64,000 nucleotides of DNA from Phytoseiulus persimilis. Taxonomy: Eukaryota; Arthropoda; Arachnida; Mesostigmata; Phytoseiidae. A model generated the notes under the pieces. That model saw only the letters and a list, made by a program, of their open reading frames with translations, was not told the DNA's origin and did no database searches. The translations under genes and the position numbers were made by a program. Below, piece after piece: positions 11,737 through 23,649 of this stretch; position 1 is the first letter of the stretch, and each line of letters begins with the position of its first letter. The stretch spans positions 1,550,001-1,614,000 of the forward strand of contig CM075102.1 in NCBI GenBank assembly GCA_037576195.1, written 5' to 3'.

Positions 11737-12138
11737 TCAAGCTACGCAGTGACAGTGGAAGATCTCCGAGCAGAATCCAGTGCGCCATCCCCGACTTTGA
11801 CATTCTTTGCGGCACTTGAGATTTCCTTGTCTGCATTCATCCATCGCGAAGAATGGGAGATCGGTCTCTCCCGTGCTGCTCGGGAGGTTGTTCGAGGATG
11901 CCTTCCCGGAGAGCGCTGCGGGAGAAGTTTTATCAGTCATTGGACACAGATTCGGGAAATTTCCTGGTTTGGAGGCAAGGGAAAATTCGAAATTTCCAAG
12001 GATGATTCTGGTCTAGTTTCCGGGAAGTGTTTTGAATTCTTGTTCGTGGCGCTTTCACTCACCGCGAGCAGATGCGAAGTCGGTCATAACGACGAGGAGA
12101 CCGACCACCAGCAGAATCTTCGATGCGGAGTGGAACAT
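11737..12138 (-). CDS. Defensin-type antimicrobial peptide precursor (CS-alpha-beta fold), two exons
   Basis: On the minus strand exon 1 is 12138-12063 and exon 2 is 11915-11737. They are joined across a 147-bp intron (donor GTGAGT; acceptor CTTCTCCCGCAG) in phase 1, giving 84 residues. Residues 1-24 form a clear signal peptide: a Lys, a run of Leu/Val, then Ala-Ser-Ala. Residues 25-52 look like a pro-segment or linker. The C-terminal part has six cysteines at 53, 60, 64, 74, 80 and 82, spaced C-x6-C-x3-C-x9-C-x5-C-x-C, with Gly72-Phe-Cys74 forming the conserved G-x-C. That is the arthropod defensin signature, differing from tick defensins mainly in a shorter fourth loop. The six-cysteine domain is cationic. 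The peptide is probably secreted and membrane-active against bacteria. No furin-type RxxR site precedes the first cysteine, unlike tick prodefensins. Other CS-alpha-beta peptides, such as channel blockers, cannot be fully excluded. Confidence 0.87.
11954..11998. promoter_or_regulatory. Cluster of kappaB-like motifs in the defensin intron
   Basis: GGGAAATTTCC (11954-11964), GGGAAAATTC (11979-11988) and a half-match GAAATTTCC (11990-11998) sit within 45 bases of the defensin intron. NF-kappaB/Rel sites of the GGGRNWYYCC type are the known inducible elements of arthropod immune peptide genes. The motifs are seen directly; Rel-dependent induction is inference. Confidence 0.35.
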
Positions 12139-12276
12139 TTCGGAATCTTTCCTGGAAAAAAAATCGTTCGGTGAACGCGCGCGGAACGGACGCTGACGGT
12201 GGGCGCCGTATGGGGTCCTGAGGAGGCTCCACATTCCCGGATCGCATACCGTTCCACTCTCGAGAAAGCGATCCAG

Positions 12277-12284
12277 AAATATAG
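12277..12284 (-). promoter_or_regulatory. TATA-like box of the defensin gene
   Basis: Read on the minus strand the sequence is CTATATTT, about 140 bases upstream of the defensin ATG. Initiation about 30 bases downstream (near 12250) would give a leader of roughly 110 nt. No other promoter element is obvious. Confidence 0.35.
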
Positions 12285-12299
12285 GGAGATCCAAAAGTA

Positions 12300-15200
12300 A
12301 TCTGGAACTGCTAACGATGACTTGGCACGCCTACTCCTCTGGTCGGAAATAGACCGAGCAGCGGAGTCGTGGTCGAGTGTTGGCAACCCCGGGTTTACAG
12401 GCACAGTTCTCGCGACACGCCGGATGTCTCCACGACAACGAGTGTAACAGAATTTCGCATCGATACAACTCATTGAGCCCCGCCTCGATGGCACACAACC
12501 CCCGCAGGGCGACCTCGCGCCCCAACTCGAAGTCGGAAGCTCACTCTTCGATGAGCGGAGTGCGGCTGCGTTCGATATAGGTCCGGAAATCGGATCGAGC
12601 GCTTCCGCAAAATGCTATTGTCAAAGATGTCATGATCAGATGCTTTTCGGGTGTGAGTCAGATCGCCGCCAGGTTGGGAGGAGACCCAAACTGAGCTCGA
12701 TTCCCAGAAAACAGAAGTAACGCGTCAAGGCGAGCCCACTGGGAAAGTCTTGTATGGTGAGCCGACGCGTCTGTCAACGTAAACGTCAATAGAGCTCGGA
12801 TCGAAAATCATTCCGATCACGCACCCAATACGAACGGGCTCGGATTGAAACGAGTTATTGAATGTGCTCACAAAACACATCGCGCGACCCCGATAGTTCG
12901 TTCTATCTTTCCGGTTGAATTCGAACCAATCGAGAGAAGACGGACACGAGTCGTTTGTTCCGACTGACGGAACATTTCGTCAACTGAGTTCTGCAACAGC
13001 TCTACTTGAACGATCGTTCGAACTCTTGAGCAGGACTCGTGACAAAACCGTTGCGCTCGTCGGCATTGAGCGCCGCTCGGATTCAAATCTGAGATGGAAT
13101 CGGGAGAGTTTGAGCTCGGGATCGCTGGAAATTACCGTCCGGGATGAGATCGTATCCGGGCCTCCTCGGTCATGGGAGTGATTGCGCTCACCCCGATTCG
13201 GGCGAACGGTTCGATCGCGTGTTCACGCAGCCGTAGGAGTCAAGTGGACACAGGGCTTCGAAATCGTGCGTTATCACGACAAATCAGATCGCGACCGATC
13301 GTTTGCATTCGACACGAGGAGCTGATTTGATAGAAACTCCCGTTCGTACTTCAACAGCACTTGCGAAAAAGAGTGCAATGAGTTTCCCTGGAATCAACTC
13401 GGCGGCTCGCGTGATCGCGATGACGAACGCTACAGGGCATCCGGATCGCGGCCATTGCAGGAGAGTTTGCTTCTTGGTCAACTCCAGGACAATACTCCTG
13501 AACTCTTGAGCGCGTTAACAATACAGAGGGGACGTCCGATCGGGGACTCGCGATGCTTTCCTTCCGACTCCCGGTCGGTTCGGCGAGGGATTTGGAAACT
13601 GTGACACAATCGTCGGAGCGTCCGCAAGATTCTTCCGCAAAAGAGATTCCACGTCATTCGCGCTGAAGTCGCATCTCCCGAGACTGTTCCCGTCGTGACT
13701 CATGGCGGAGGGAAATCTATCCGAGCTGTGATTCCTAAGGCGAGCATCTGACACATCCGGCGTGTCAACTGCTCTCTCACCGGCTCCTCAGAATTTGGGT
13801 AAATTTTCCGGAAGAGCAAACTTACTCGTTCACCTAAGCGGTATCGCTCCCGATAGCGGCAACAAACAACAGAACACCAAACAAATCCGGGGTCCCAGCG
13901 CTCTGAATACCTGTCCAGGGCGGATCCACAGATTCTGAAGGTCTCACGGAGTAGGCTCGTGGGTAAGCTGTTCTCGAACCGGCTACTCGCGGTCTTATTA
14001 TGGCGTAGCGCCGTCGCTCCCACTCTCGCCGACTTTGCGAGAAGGTGAGCCAGCCAAAGCGTTCCGGCGGCATGGATTTCCACTGGGCAAGGGACGGAGA
14101 GGAGCACTCTTCCCAAAAATCGATGGATGAGGTCATCTTGGACGACCGCGAAGACGTCGACTTCATCTCGATTCTGGGTACGGGAATGCCGGAGTGGAGA
14201 TTTCGGGGATGAGGGGCGTGAATCTCAGCGTAATCGGAGCGAGGGAGCACGGACTTGAGCTCAGCTTGGGAACTCCTCCGGAATCTTCGGAGCTCCCTGC
14301 TTCTGGAAACTCAGTGGTGTCCTAGGAGTTGTTGGACGACCGCGGAGGGTAATAAGCGCGGCAGGTTCAAGCCCCGACCTCAACTCGTTCCGCGAGACGC
14401 TCAAACGGCAGCATCTTCGAACCGTTGTCACTAGAGCCCGCAGGTCCAGGCAATATTCGTAGATCCACGAATCCAGTAATGTATCATCACCCGCTTGCCC
14501 AAACCGCCGCACAGCGGTGATCGGCAGTGAATCTGCAGGGAGCAGGGACTCGTAGACCCGCGGGTAGAGCCGGGAGGACCTCGGATGGATCGTGGCCTCA
14601 GTCAAGAGAAGCTCACAACGATCCACGAACTAGGTAGACGCTGATCATGTGTCTGCTCCGCCTTAAGTTCCCGCGAGTTATCATCATCGAGGAGCTATCG
14701 TCAAAAAATGGGAATAACGGGTCGCTTTTCGGAACTGAAGAACGAAGAAAGATCGGAGAGACTCCGCGTAGCCGGCGACGATCCCGGTTTTCTGGAGCGA
14801 GCGTCATGCATGTGCAGGAAATCTCCTTCTCCACGTAGATCCGACTCTCGGAATAATCGATCCGTCTCTTTTTTTCCGAGATGATGATCAGGAAATGCTC
14901 CCGCTCGAGCTTCGCCCGTTCTATAGCGATTGTCCCACCAAAAGGATGATTCTCATGGAGAATCAGTTTGTTCCCCCATCATCGTGACCATTGTGAGTCC
15001 GTGGGTGCGGTGCAAGTTGCTTGCTCAGCTGTCGTCGAGCAAAGTGGTCAGGCGATCTCGGCCGTTGATGTTGTTTGAGCGCGTTCGATGGGATCTCGTG
15101 ACGCAAGCTGCAAAGATCCAAATTAGCATGAGCGAACAATGGAGGCATGACAGCCTTGGTGGACCAACAGTTCGCAGTTCAGGTGCTTCAGCGATTGTCT

Positions 15201-18200
15201 CAGCGATGCAGTCCTGACAGGCCGAACAACGTCCATGACGCGCTGCATGTCATCGCTGGGAACTTTCTGAATCCGCTCCAACTCCGGGGTAAGAGTTCCG
15301 TGTGATTTGTGGATGGAAGGGACAGAATCCCCAATTCAGGGAGCTCTCGTGTTGATTCCTCATCGACGGTGTCCTCGCCGCCAAACGGACGGAAGCTTCA
15401 AAAAGCCCCGGTACCGGCACTTTCGATGCCCATCCTGAACAAAGTATTCTGCACGAACAATTCTGCAGCTCCTTTACGACTTCATTTCTAGGGTACTGAG
15501 TATGAATGCAGCGAAAGCAGTGCGGAAGGGAAGTGTGACTTCTACTTTTGCCTCCTCCGGAATGACGACGTCTGCTCAGGATTCGATGCGGAACTACCCC
15601 TGTGGTGCACCCGATCGATGGCCAAACGCTATCCCACTTCGGGAAAACGCTCCCATCGAGGAGTGAGATCGCGACAGTTCTGATTCACATCATCACCGGA
15701 ACACTCATCCGGGATTGAAGTGGCGGAGCTATATTATCGGAAATCCATTCTTGCGGCCTCCTATCGCTCCGGTTCCTTTCTGGGATGTTTGAGCTGTTAT
15801 CACCTTGAGGATTAGGGGGAAATTCTCGACTTTTGCATTTCGCTGTGAAATTCGTGAGGCAGTTGACATGCATTACTGACAATCATTCCCTCTGCTCGGT
15901 CATGTCCAACTGGACTGAATCGCGGACTATTCGGGGCGAAAACTGCTCCAACGGAGCACTCGAAGCAGGATGACGGACTCGGAGAAGAGCTGTGGGAGCA
16001 ATACCTCAAGCGCCGGGGGTTTCTTCCCCCCACGTGGACTTCTGAAGGTCGATCAACATCCAAGACGGGAAGTCTATCAGCTGCGCTGGATTCGACCGCT
16101 GGCACTGAGCCATTCGAGACTCAAATTCAAACCAAGAACACCCCAAAGGCCACAAACCTGTAAAAGATACCCTGATCCTCGAGATTGTTCTCCCATATAC
16201 ACTTTTCAAAACAAGTGTTTTCATGACGGAGACGGAGATGCGCGCTGCACAAGAACAGGTTCCAGCTGATTCGTTCTCTCAATTCGAAAGGAGTTTCGAT
16301 TGTCTGAGCTTCCGAGAAACTCAGAACTGTCCGCCGCGGAACACCTGGGTAGATATCTTAGAGAGCCTGGGGTTTTTCCCCGGGCGAAGGGTCATGCGTC
16401 GCCGAGAATGCCATGGGCAGACAGAGGAGATGCTTTCCAGAGCTCCATTGAGTGAAAAATCCAAAATCACCACGTTCTCAAATTCATAGTCCGTTACTGC
16501 TTCTTTTAGCACAGCTGAAGAATGTGATCGATCGCAACACTACGAGGATTGAGATGCGGACTGACGTTCAGATCCCAGAACCTTTCCCTAAAGGTTTCGA
16601 ATCTGAGGCGTGGCCTAAGGTCCTCTTTCGAGACCAGAACGACGACGACGACGATTATTTTCAAGGCGCTACCATCGTGTCTTGGCCTCACCTTCGACCT
16701 TTGGAGACATCTTTCCATGGCTATGAGTGAGGCAGCGGCTTGAGTACCGGGAGCCACGCGAACCGCAATAGTTCAGAACTCGGGGGCAACTCGCAGCCCC
16801 AATGCGGAGAGAAATGCTGCTGATCCTGCGGAACGATTGCCTCGAATCGACCCGACTCGAATCCGAAGCAGTGCAGCGCAGCTAAACCATCACGGGCAAG
16901 ATCACTCTCGCATCTCCGTGCTCTGAGAACATACCCAAGGAGCACCAGGGGGCTATTTTCAGCTCATCCGGATCGAGTTGTGAGCCCCGATACAGTCGTC
17001 CACGATACGAGTCAAGCTGGAACAACATAGGTGATCTCACTGTCGGGCAGTTTCTACATGGGAAACGGGTATCCCTTTCTGATGTGGGACTAATGCCGAA
17101 ATGGAGATATCCATTGGACGACCGACCGTCTGTGGTGCTGAAAATTATATGGGCAGCCCGTCTAACAGAAACTTTGCGATATTATACGAGGGCGGCGCTC
17201 TCGCTGAGATTCCGACGGCTGCAGGGATTCATGTTCGGGCTTCATTCGGGGAAAAGTCTGCTGACTCCCTTTCGAACACGGAAACATCTGGCTGCGACAT
17301 CTTCGGGACTCATGCCATGAACCGATGTCACCGGATCCTCTTCCTCCATTTCTTCCTTCGAGCATTTCTCTCGTGAAAACGATGATCTTGGTCGAGGCAG
17401 CATTCGCGACTCGAGCTTCTAACGACGATAATCGAACGAGCGCCAATCACTGTCGAAGTCTCCTCGGTGTCGCTCGATATTGATGACACAAGCTGATAGT
17501 ATATGCACGCTTCGGGCCAATGATCCACTTATTGGGTGTCACTCTCAGATAGAATCCGCATCTACGGATAATGTTGAGTAGAACCTCGTGTACGAGGATC
17601 AGGAGTTGGTTATTTCTGGGATTTGACATTCGGCTTCAATGGTGTCGGAGAGCCGCGATGAAGCTCACTACGGCGACTTGTTTTGATCGTTTTCTGAGGA
17701 GGCCACGGTAGCAGTGCTTCGACGCGAACTTTCGGGAGATGCAATTCATCTCGGAGAAACTCGCTTCCGAGAAATTCCAATCCACAGAGTTTCCAATTTG
17801 ATCGTCTCAGGCCGAATCCTGACTGGGCATCATCCTCCTCTCTTATTTCAGTCCCGCAGCACTGTCAAGTCCGCTCCAGATGCACTGAACGTAATCTCCG
17901 CTGGAGCGAACCTTTCAGCGGGGTCTTAGGGCCCACATCGCGTGATCAGCTCTTGCGGGGACCGCGATTCAGCCATGCGCCGAGGTGTTTGACTCCCCTC
18001 GACGGGTGGACGAGCTGTCCCCGGATGAAGTGGGTACTCATCTGGGACTCCCGCGTTCCGATGGAAATTCTGATACAAAGAATCAGAGCACTCCTCACTC
18101 GAGATAACTGCTCAAGATCGGATTTCCGACCGAAACTTCTATCTTGATCTCTCTGAGCAGAATTACGCTATTCCTCCCGTTGAGATCACGGTCCTTGGCT

Positions 18201-19331
18201 AGAGCTCTCTAGAAGAATGCCACCCACCGCATAATCTTAACACTCGATGATTCTCGTTGAGATCGATTGGAATCGCCAGACTGCACCCGAAAACACGACA
18301 GTCGCAGCTTTTGAACGCAGCCTTCCACGGAGCGGTCGAGATGAGGAAAGCCCTCACCGGAGAACGGACTCGAGAAATTCGACACCGCGTCCGTAGCCGC
18401 AATGTCAGAGCACGGATTCACTGGGTGGCGTCAATCAGGAGTGGCTACCACAGTTCGCAGTCTCCAAAAACGGTGAGCAATTTTATTCACGGTTGAGGAC
18501 GCGAGCGCTCGCTGAAGACAGGGTGTTGCCGCGGTGTTTTTCCCGCCGCTTTGCTTGAAAATGAAACGTCCTGGGACGGAAAGAGTCGCGAATCTGTCTT
18601 CACCGTGCATCTGGAGGTTCATCAGGATGCTCCCATGATGAGCTGACTATCGGGTCAGATTTCAGGGACTGGAGAATTCGTTATGTTCGGACGAGTGCTA
18701 TGGCCACACGGCTTGGGAGCGATCCTCCCGGAAGAGTCAATCCCCGAAAAATTCATTCCGACGCCGGGGAAGAGAATCCCTCAAACGAATTCTCCATAGC
18801 GCTCCGATCCGTTGGACAAGTACCCCGACTTCAAGAGGCAATCAACGACACAACCATCGAGGGCTGTCCTGGCGATGGATCTGGGGATTTCCCAGAGTCT
18901 CAAGGTGGTGCCGCTACGGCGTGAAGCACTCGCACTTCTTCTTCGCAACCGAAACCCACAGAGTCGAAGAGGTGAAATGGAGAGAACCCTCAGCCTCACC
19001 AAGCGTTCATCACCTTGAGATCCATGGTAATGCATTGGATTTCGGACAAAATCCCAGACAGAATCGTTTCGACTCTCAGTACATCGCTGCATGCAATCCA
19101 GGAGCAGCTGATCGCATGGACGGATCCCTCATGGATTTTAGAAGCTACTAGCCGGCCTACGGCGGACTACGCTGGCTGACCCGTCCCTGGCTTCGGGAGT
19201 CTACTGCTGACAGACACACATTGCCTTACATGTAGTGTCATGAGACCTTCGGGAGTGGCCACCGATTCTCGATAGGATCCTGCCCTGGAATCAAGGCACT
19301 TTTCTCTCTCTTCACTGGGACAGCATCATGG
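12300..19331. other. Intergenic block without a recognised gene
   Basis: About 7 kb with scattered frames on both strands and no family motifs I recognise. A small cysteine-rich frame (15492-15683 plus) and a 121-codon minus frame (14261-14626) are the most protein-like, but neither can be tied to a start or family. A GAC triplet run lies near 16640. Confidence 0.4.
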
Positions 19332-21415
19332 TTTTGGGAAGTATGATCAGATCGGTCTCGTAATCACCCCTCCAGATTCGGAGGAGTTTGGTCAGATTGG
19401 TCCCGGAATCATCTTCCAGATTCGGAGAAGTATGGTCAGATTGGTCCCGGAATCATCCCTCCAGCTTTTGAGAAGTACGGTCAGATTTGTCTCGGAATCA
19501 CCCCTCCAGACTCGGTAAAGTCTTGTCAGATTTGTCCCGGAATCAACCCTCCAGATTTGGAAAAGTATGGTCAGATTGGCCTCTGAATCGCCCCTCGAGA
19601 ATTCAGAAAGTATGGTTAGATTGGTCTCAGAATCATCCCTCCAGAGTTGGAAAGTAATGGCCAGATTGGTCTCAGAATCACCCCTCCAGAGTTGGAAAGT
19701 AGTGGCCAGATTGGTCTCGGAATCACCCCTCCAGAGTTGGAAAGTAGTGGCCAGATTGGTCTCGGAATCACCCCTCCAGAGTTGGAAAGTAGTGGCCAGA
19801 TTGGTCTCGGAATCACCCCTCCAGAGTTTGAAAGTGATGGTCGGATTTGTCTCGTAATCACCCCTCCAGACTCCCTAATGTCTTGTCAGATTTGTCCCGG
19901 AATCATCTTCCAGATTCGGAGAAGTATGGTCAGATTGGTCCCGGAATCATCCCTCCAGCTTTTGAGAAGTACGGTCAGATTGGTCTCAGAATCAACCCTC
20001 CAGAGTTGGGAAGTTATGGCCAGATTGGTCCCGGAATCACCCCTCCAGAGTTGGAAAGTTATGGCCAGATTGGTCCCGGAATCACCCCTCCAGAGTTGGA
20101 AAGTAGTGGCCAGATTGGTCCCGGAATCACCCCTCCAGAGTTGGGAAGTAATGCTCAGATTGGTCTCGGAATCACCCCTCCAGAGTTGGGAAGTTATGGC
20201 CAGATTGGTCTCGGAATCACCCCTCCAGAGTTGAGAAGTAATGCTCAGATTGGTCTCAGAATCACCCCTCCAGAGTTGGAAAGTAATGCTCAGATTGGTC
20301 TCGGAATCACCCCTCCAGAGTTGGGAAGTTATGGCCAGATTGGTCCCGGAATCACCCCTCCAGGGTTGGGAAGTAATGCTCAGATTGGTCTCGGAATCAC
20401 CCCTCCAGAGTCGGGAAGTAATGCTCAGATTTGTCTCGGGATCACCCCTCCAGAGTTGGGAAGTGATGCTCAGATTGGTCTCGGAATCACCCCTCCAGAG
20501 TTGAGAAGTAATGCTCAGATTGATCTCGGAATCACCCCTCCAGAGTTGGGAAGTAATGCTCAGATTGGTCTCGGAATCACCCCTCCAGAGTTGAGAAGTA
20601 ATGCTCAGATTGGTCTCGGAATCACCCCTCCAGAGTTGAGAAGTAATGCTCAGATTGGTCTCGGAATCACCCCTCCAGAGTTGAGAAGTAATGCTCAGAT
20701 TGACCCCGGAATCACCCCTCCAGAGTTGAGAAGTAATGCTCAGATTGGTCTCGGAATCACCCCTCCAGAGTTGGGAAGTAATGCTCAGATTGGTCTCGGA
20801 ATAACCCCTCCAGAGTTGAGAAGTAATGCTCAGATTGGTCTCGGAATCACCCCTCCAGAGTTGGGAAGTAATGCTCAGATTGGTCTCGGAATCACCCCTC
20901 CAGAGTTGAGAAGTAATGCTCAGATTGGTCTCGGAATCACCCCTCCAGAGTTGGGAAGTAATGCTCAGATTGCTCTCGGAATCACCCCTCCAGAGTTGAG
21001 AAGTAATGCTCAGATTGGTCTCGGAATCACCCCTCCAGAGTTGGGAAGTAATGCTCAGATTGGTCTCGGAATCACCCCTCCAGAGTTGGGAAGTAATGCT
21101 CAGATTGGTCTCGGAATCACCCCTCCAGAGTTGAGAACTAATGCTCAGATTGGTCTCGGAATCACCCCTCCGGAGTTGGAAAGTAATGCTCAGATTGGTC
21201 TCGGAATCACCCCTCCACGTTTTGAAAACTATGGTCAGATTGGTTCTAGAATCACCCCTCCACGTTTTGAAAAGTATGGTCAGATTGGTTCTAGAATCAC
21301 CCCTCCAGCTTTCGAAAAGTATAGTCAGACTCGTACCGGAATCACCTCTCCAGACGCGGGAGAATATGTTCAGATTGGTCCCAGAATCACCTTCATGTCT
21401 TTCAGAAAAAGTGCG
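19332..21415. repeat. Minisatellite, about 46 copies of a 45-bp unit
   Basis: The unit has the core CAGATTGGTCTCGGAATCAC followed by CCCTCCAGAGTTGGGAAGTAATGCT. It repeats head to tail at a strict 45-bp period through the centre of the array (180-bp spacing of every fourth unit is easy to see). Edge units are diverged and centre units nearly identical, as expected of unequal crossover or slippage. The unit length is a multiple of three and has no stop in one plus frame and one minus frame. Those frames therefore run open for 528 and 566 codons. I read this as an arithmetic consequence and not as a gene. There is no splice-linked start, signal peptide or domain. Confidence 0.97.
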
Positions 21416-23537
21416 GACAAACTGACAAACTGACAGACTAAGCCGATTATATAAAGTAAGGATGAGGGGGTGGGGAAGGATATCCGATGACGATGGGAAG
21501 AGGCCTAAGAGTCTGGCTGGCGTCATAACGGGGCGGTGCACCTTATCGTCAGAATTTGGATGCGGGTGACAGTATAGAGGGGTCAAAGTTGAGGTAAATC
21601 GCGATGGGGGGAGGAGGGGAGGGGTAGGGAGGAAGAGGTTGGTGGCCTATGTCCTTCCCGGTGAGCCGCCCTACATTATGCAGTTCGTTCCAAGTGGATC
21701 CGATCAATACCGGAGGAGCCTATTGAGGACAAACAAACAAAGAAACAAACAGACCCTGGATTTTTATATATCTAGAAGATATGCGCGGCCTTAGCCGATG
21801 AATTCTCGGACGATTTCAGCGGCGGACTCTGCGGAGAGCACGATCAGCGCGAGGTCTGTCTCCGGCAAAATCCCGTTTTTCAGGACTCGACGGGACTCAG
21901 CGGGACTTCACGAACTGGATGCCACGGTGGAATTTTTCAATGAGCCTTCCTCAAAATCGAGACCCATCTGTCTCACCTCTGGAGCTCAATCATTGGATTC
22001 ATCGTTTGCTTTGCTCCTAATTGAGGACGGAAACCTTTTCGGCTTACCGTAGCGATGAAACAGGGATTCTTCAGTACTGCGGTGAAGTGTTTCGAGGATT
22101 TCTACATCCATCGGTGAAAACACCGAAGTTAATTGGACCACATGATATTCAGACGACGGAATTAATAATTGTGAATGATTCCGAACTTACGATTGATTCA
22201 GCGTTTTATTATTATGATCGCTAACGTCGTTGTAGCCTCAGTTAATATTTCGGACTCTGGAGCTATTTCCCAAGGAATGCTGCCCCAATCGAGATGGAAA
22301 TTTGCAGATCTCAACTCTGCCCTGACTCTGAATCTAGTTCTGAATGAACTCCAGCCGAGGGCGGCAGCGAAGCTTCAGTCTATGGGCGGCGACTCAGTAG
22401 ATCCGCCTTTGGTTAAGCAGTTCGCGGAGCGGCGAAAAATTCTGGTCCGCTTGAGGGCACCGCTTGTTGAATGAACAGTAATTTCATAATCTTCGTCGGG
22501 CCCAGTCAATGGATTGGATGTGTCTCCACGTCGAAAACCCGATGTTGAGACGTGAGCGCTCAACAACATGCATTGGCCTCCTCTCGCGAGCACCAGTTGC
22601 CCTTGTATCAATTCGAGCGTCCGCTTGGAAAGATGAATTGACTGATGAAAAGAGCCATATCTCGAGCAGATTCACGGTGTCGCGAATACCGCCAGAGATG
22701 TTGTCTCGGTATCAGGCTAGACACAATCAGAAGAATGGGAACCCTCCGGATAAGTTGCCGCTAAGGAAGTTCGTACTCGAGAACTGCGTCGTTCTTCGCT
22801 GACAGCACCTGGGGAGAAACTCTCGAAGAAATACCTCTCAAAGTATTATAGTTCCAGGGGCTCGGAAAAAATAATGTGATTAAGTTTTATTCATCGTTTT
22901 TTGAGGCTGAAGTGAGTGAGGGCCGTTTTCTTGACGCGCCACGAGAGAAGTGTCCGGTACCAACGAGGGAAAGCGTTACATAAATAATCGGCTTTCCTCT
23001 CTGTTCAGAGCAGAAGCGATTCGACCATCGTAGGAATCCCGGAGTCGAATCCTCAGCGTTTTCGGCCGCTCAGATGACCTCATGCTCTTTGAAGATTTAT
23101 TTCCGCGACAGGCGGAAACGGAGGATCAGGATACGGGCAGATCAGATCGCGTGTTCGGAAAGCAGAAACCGTGAAGCTCTTGGCGCGACCATTCGCGAAA
23201 CATACCCGGGTGGCGTGGGAACCGGAATTCTGAGAAGAGAAATTTCAGGAGAGGAAGTCGGAGGAGTCAAGCTTCCACACAGGCATTAACCACTTAGCGG
23301 TTGAATGAGGAACTAACTCCTCAACGTACAAACTTCTTTTGGAACGCTCTCTCGCAGTTGGGGAAGAGATTTCCGTTTCCACAACTTCGCATTCTCAAAT
23401 CCGAGAATGACTTCCACGAGTCGGCCATATCTTTCTTGCATCCTTTCCAAGCTCTGGACCAGTGATCCCCAAACTTTTTGGTCGGGGTCCTGCTTGACAA
23501 GAACCCTGGTATCCTAATACCAGAAACCGGGTCCATG

Positions 23538-23649
23538 GGTCTGGCCTCGAGAGCCCGGGTCCACAGGTCTGGCCTCGAGAGCCCGGGTCCACGGGTCTGG
23601 CCTCGAGTACCCGGGTCCACGGGTCTGGCCTCGAGTACCTGGCTCCACG
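23538..23649. repeat. Tandem repeat, four copies of a 28-bp unit
   Basis: The unit starts GGTCTGGCCTCGAGAGCCCG and continues GGTCCACG. Copies begin at 23538, 23566, 23594 and 23622. The third and fourth share a change from GAGAGC to GAGTAC, so they probably duplicated from each other. Related but degraded sequence follows near 23985-24010. Each unit contains the palindromes CTCGAG and CCCGGG. Confidence 0.95.

Noticed and set aside
19332..21415. CRISPR array
   Set aside because: Units are contiguous with no unique spacers, and the genome is eukaryotic.
19847..21586. 528-codon plus frame and 566-codon minus frame reported as proteins
   Set aside because: Both lie in the 45-bp minisatellite. 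A unit length divisible by three with no stop keeps frames open on both strands without any coding function.
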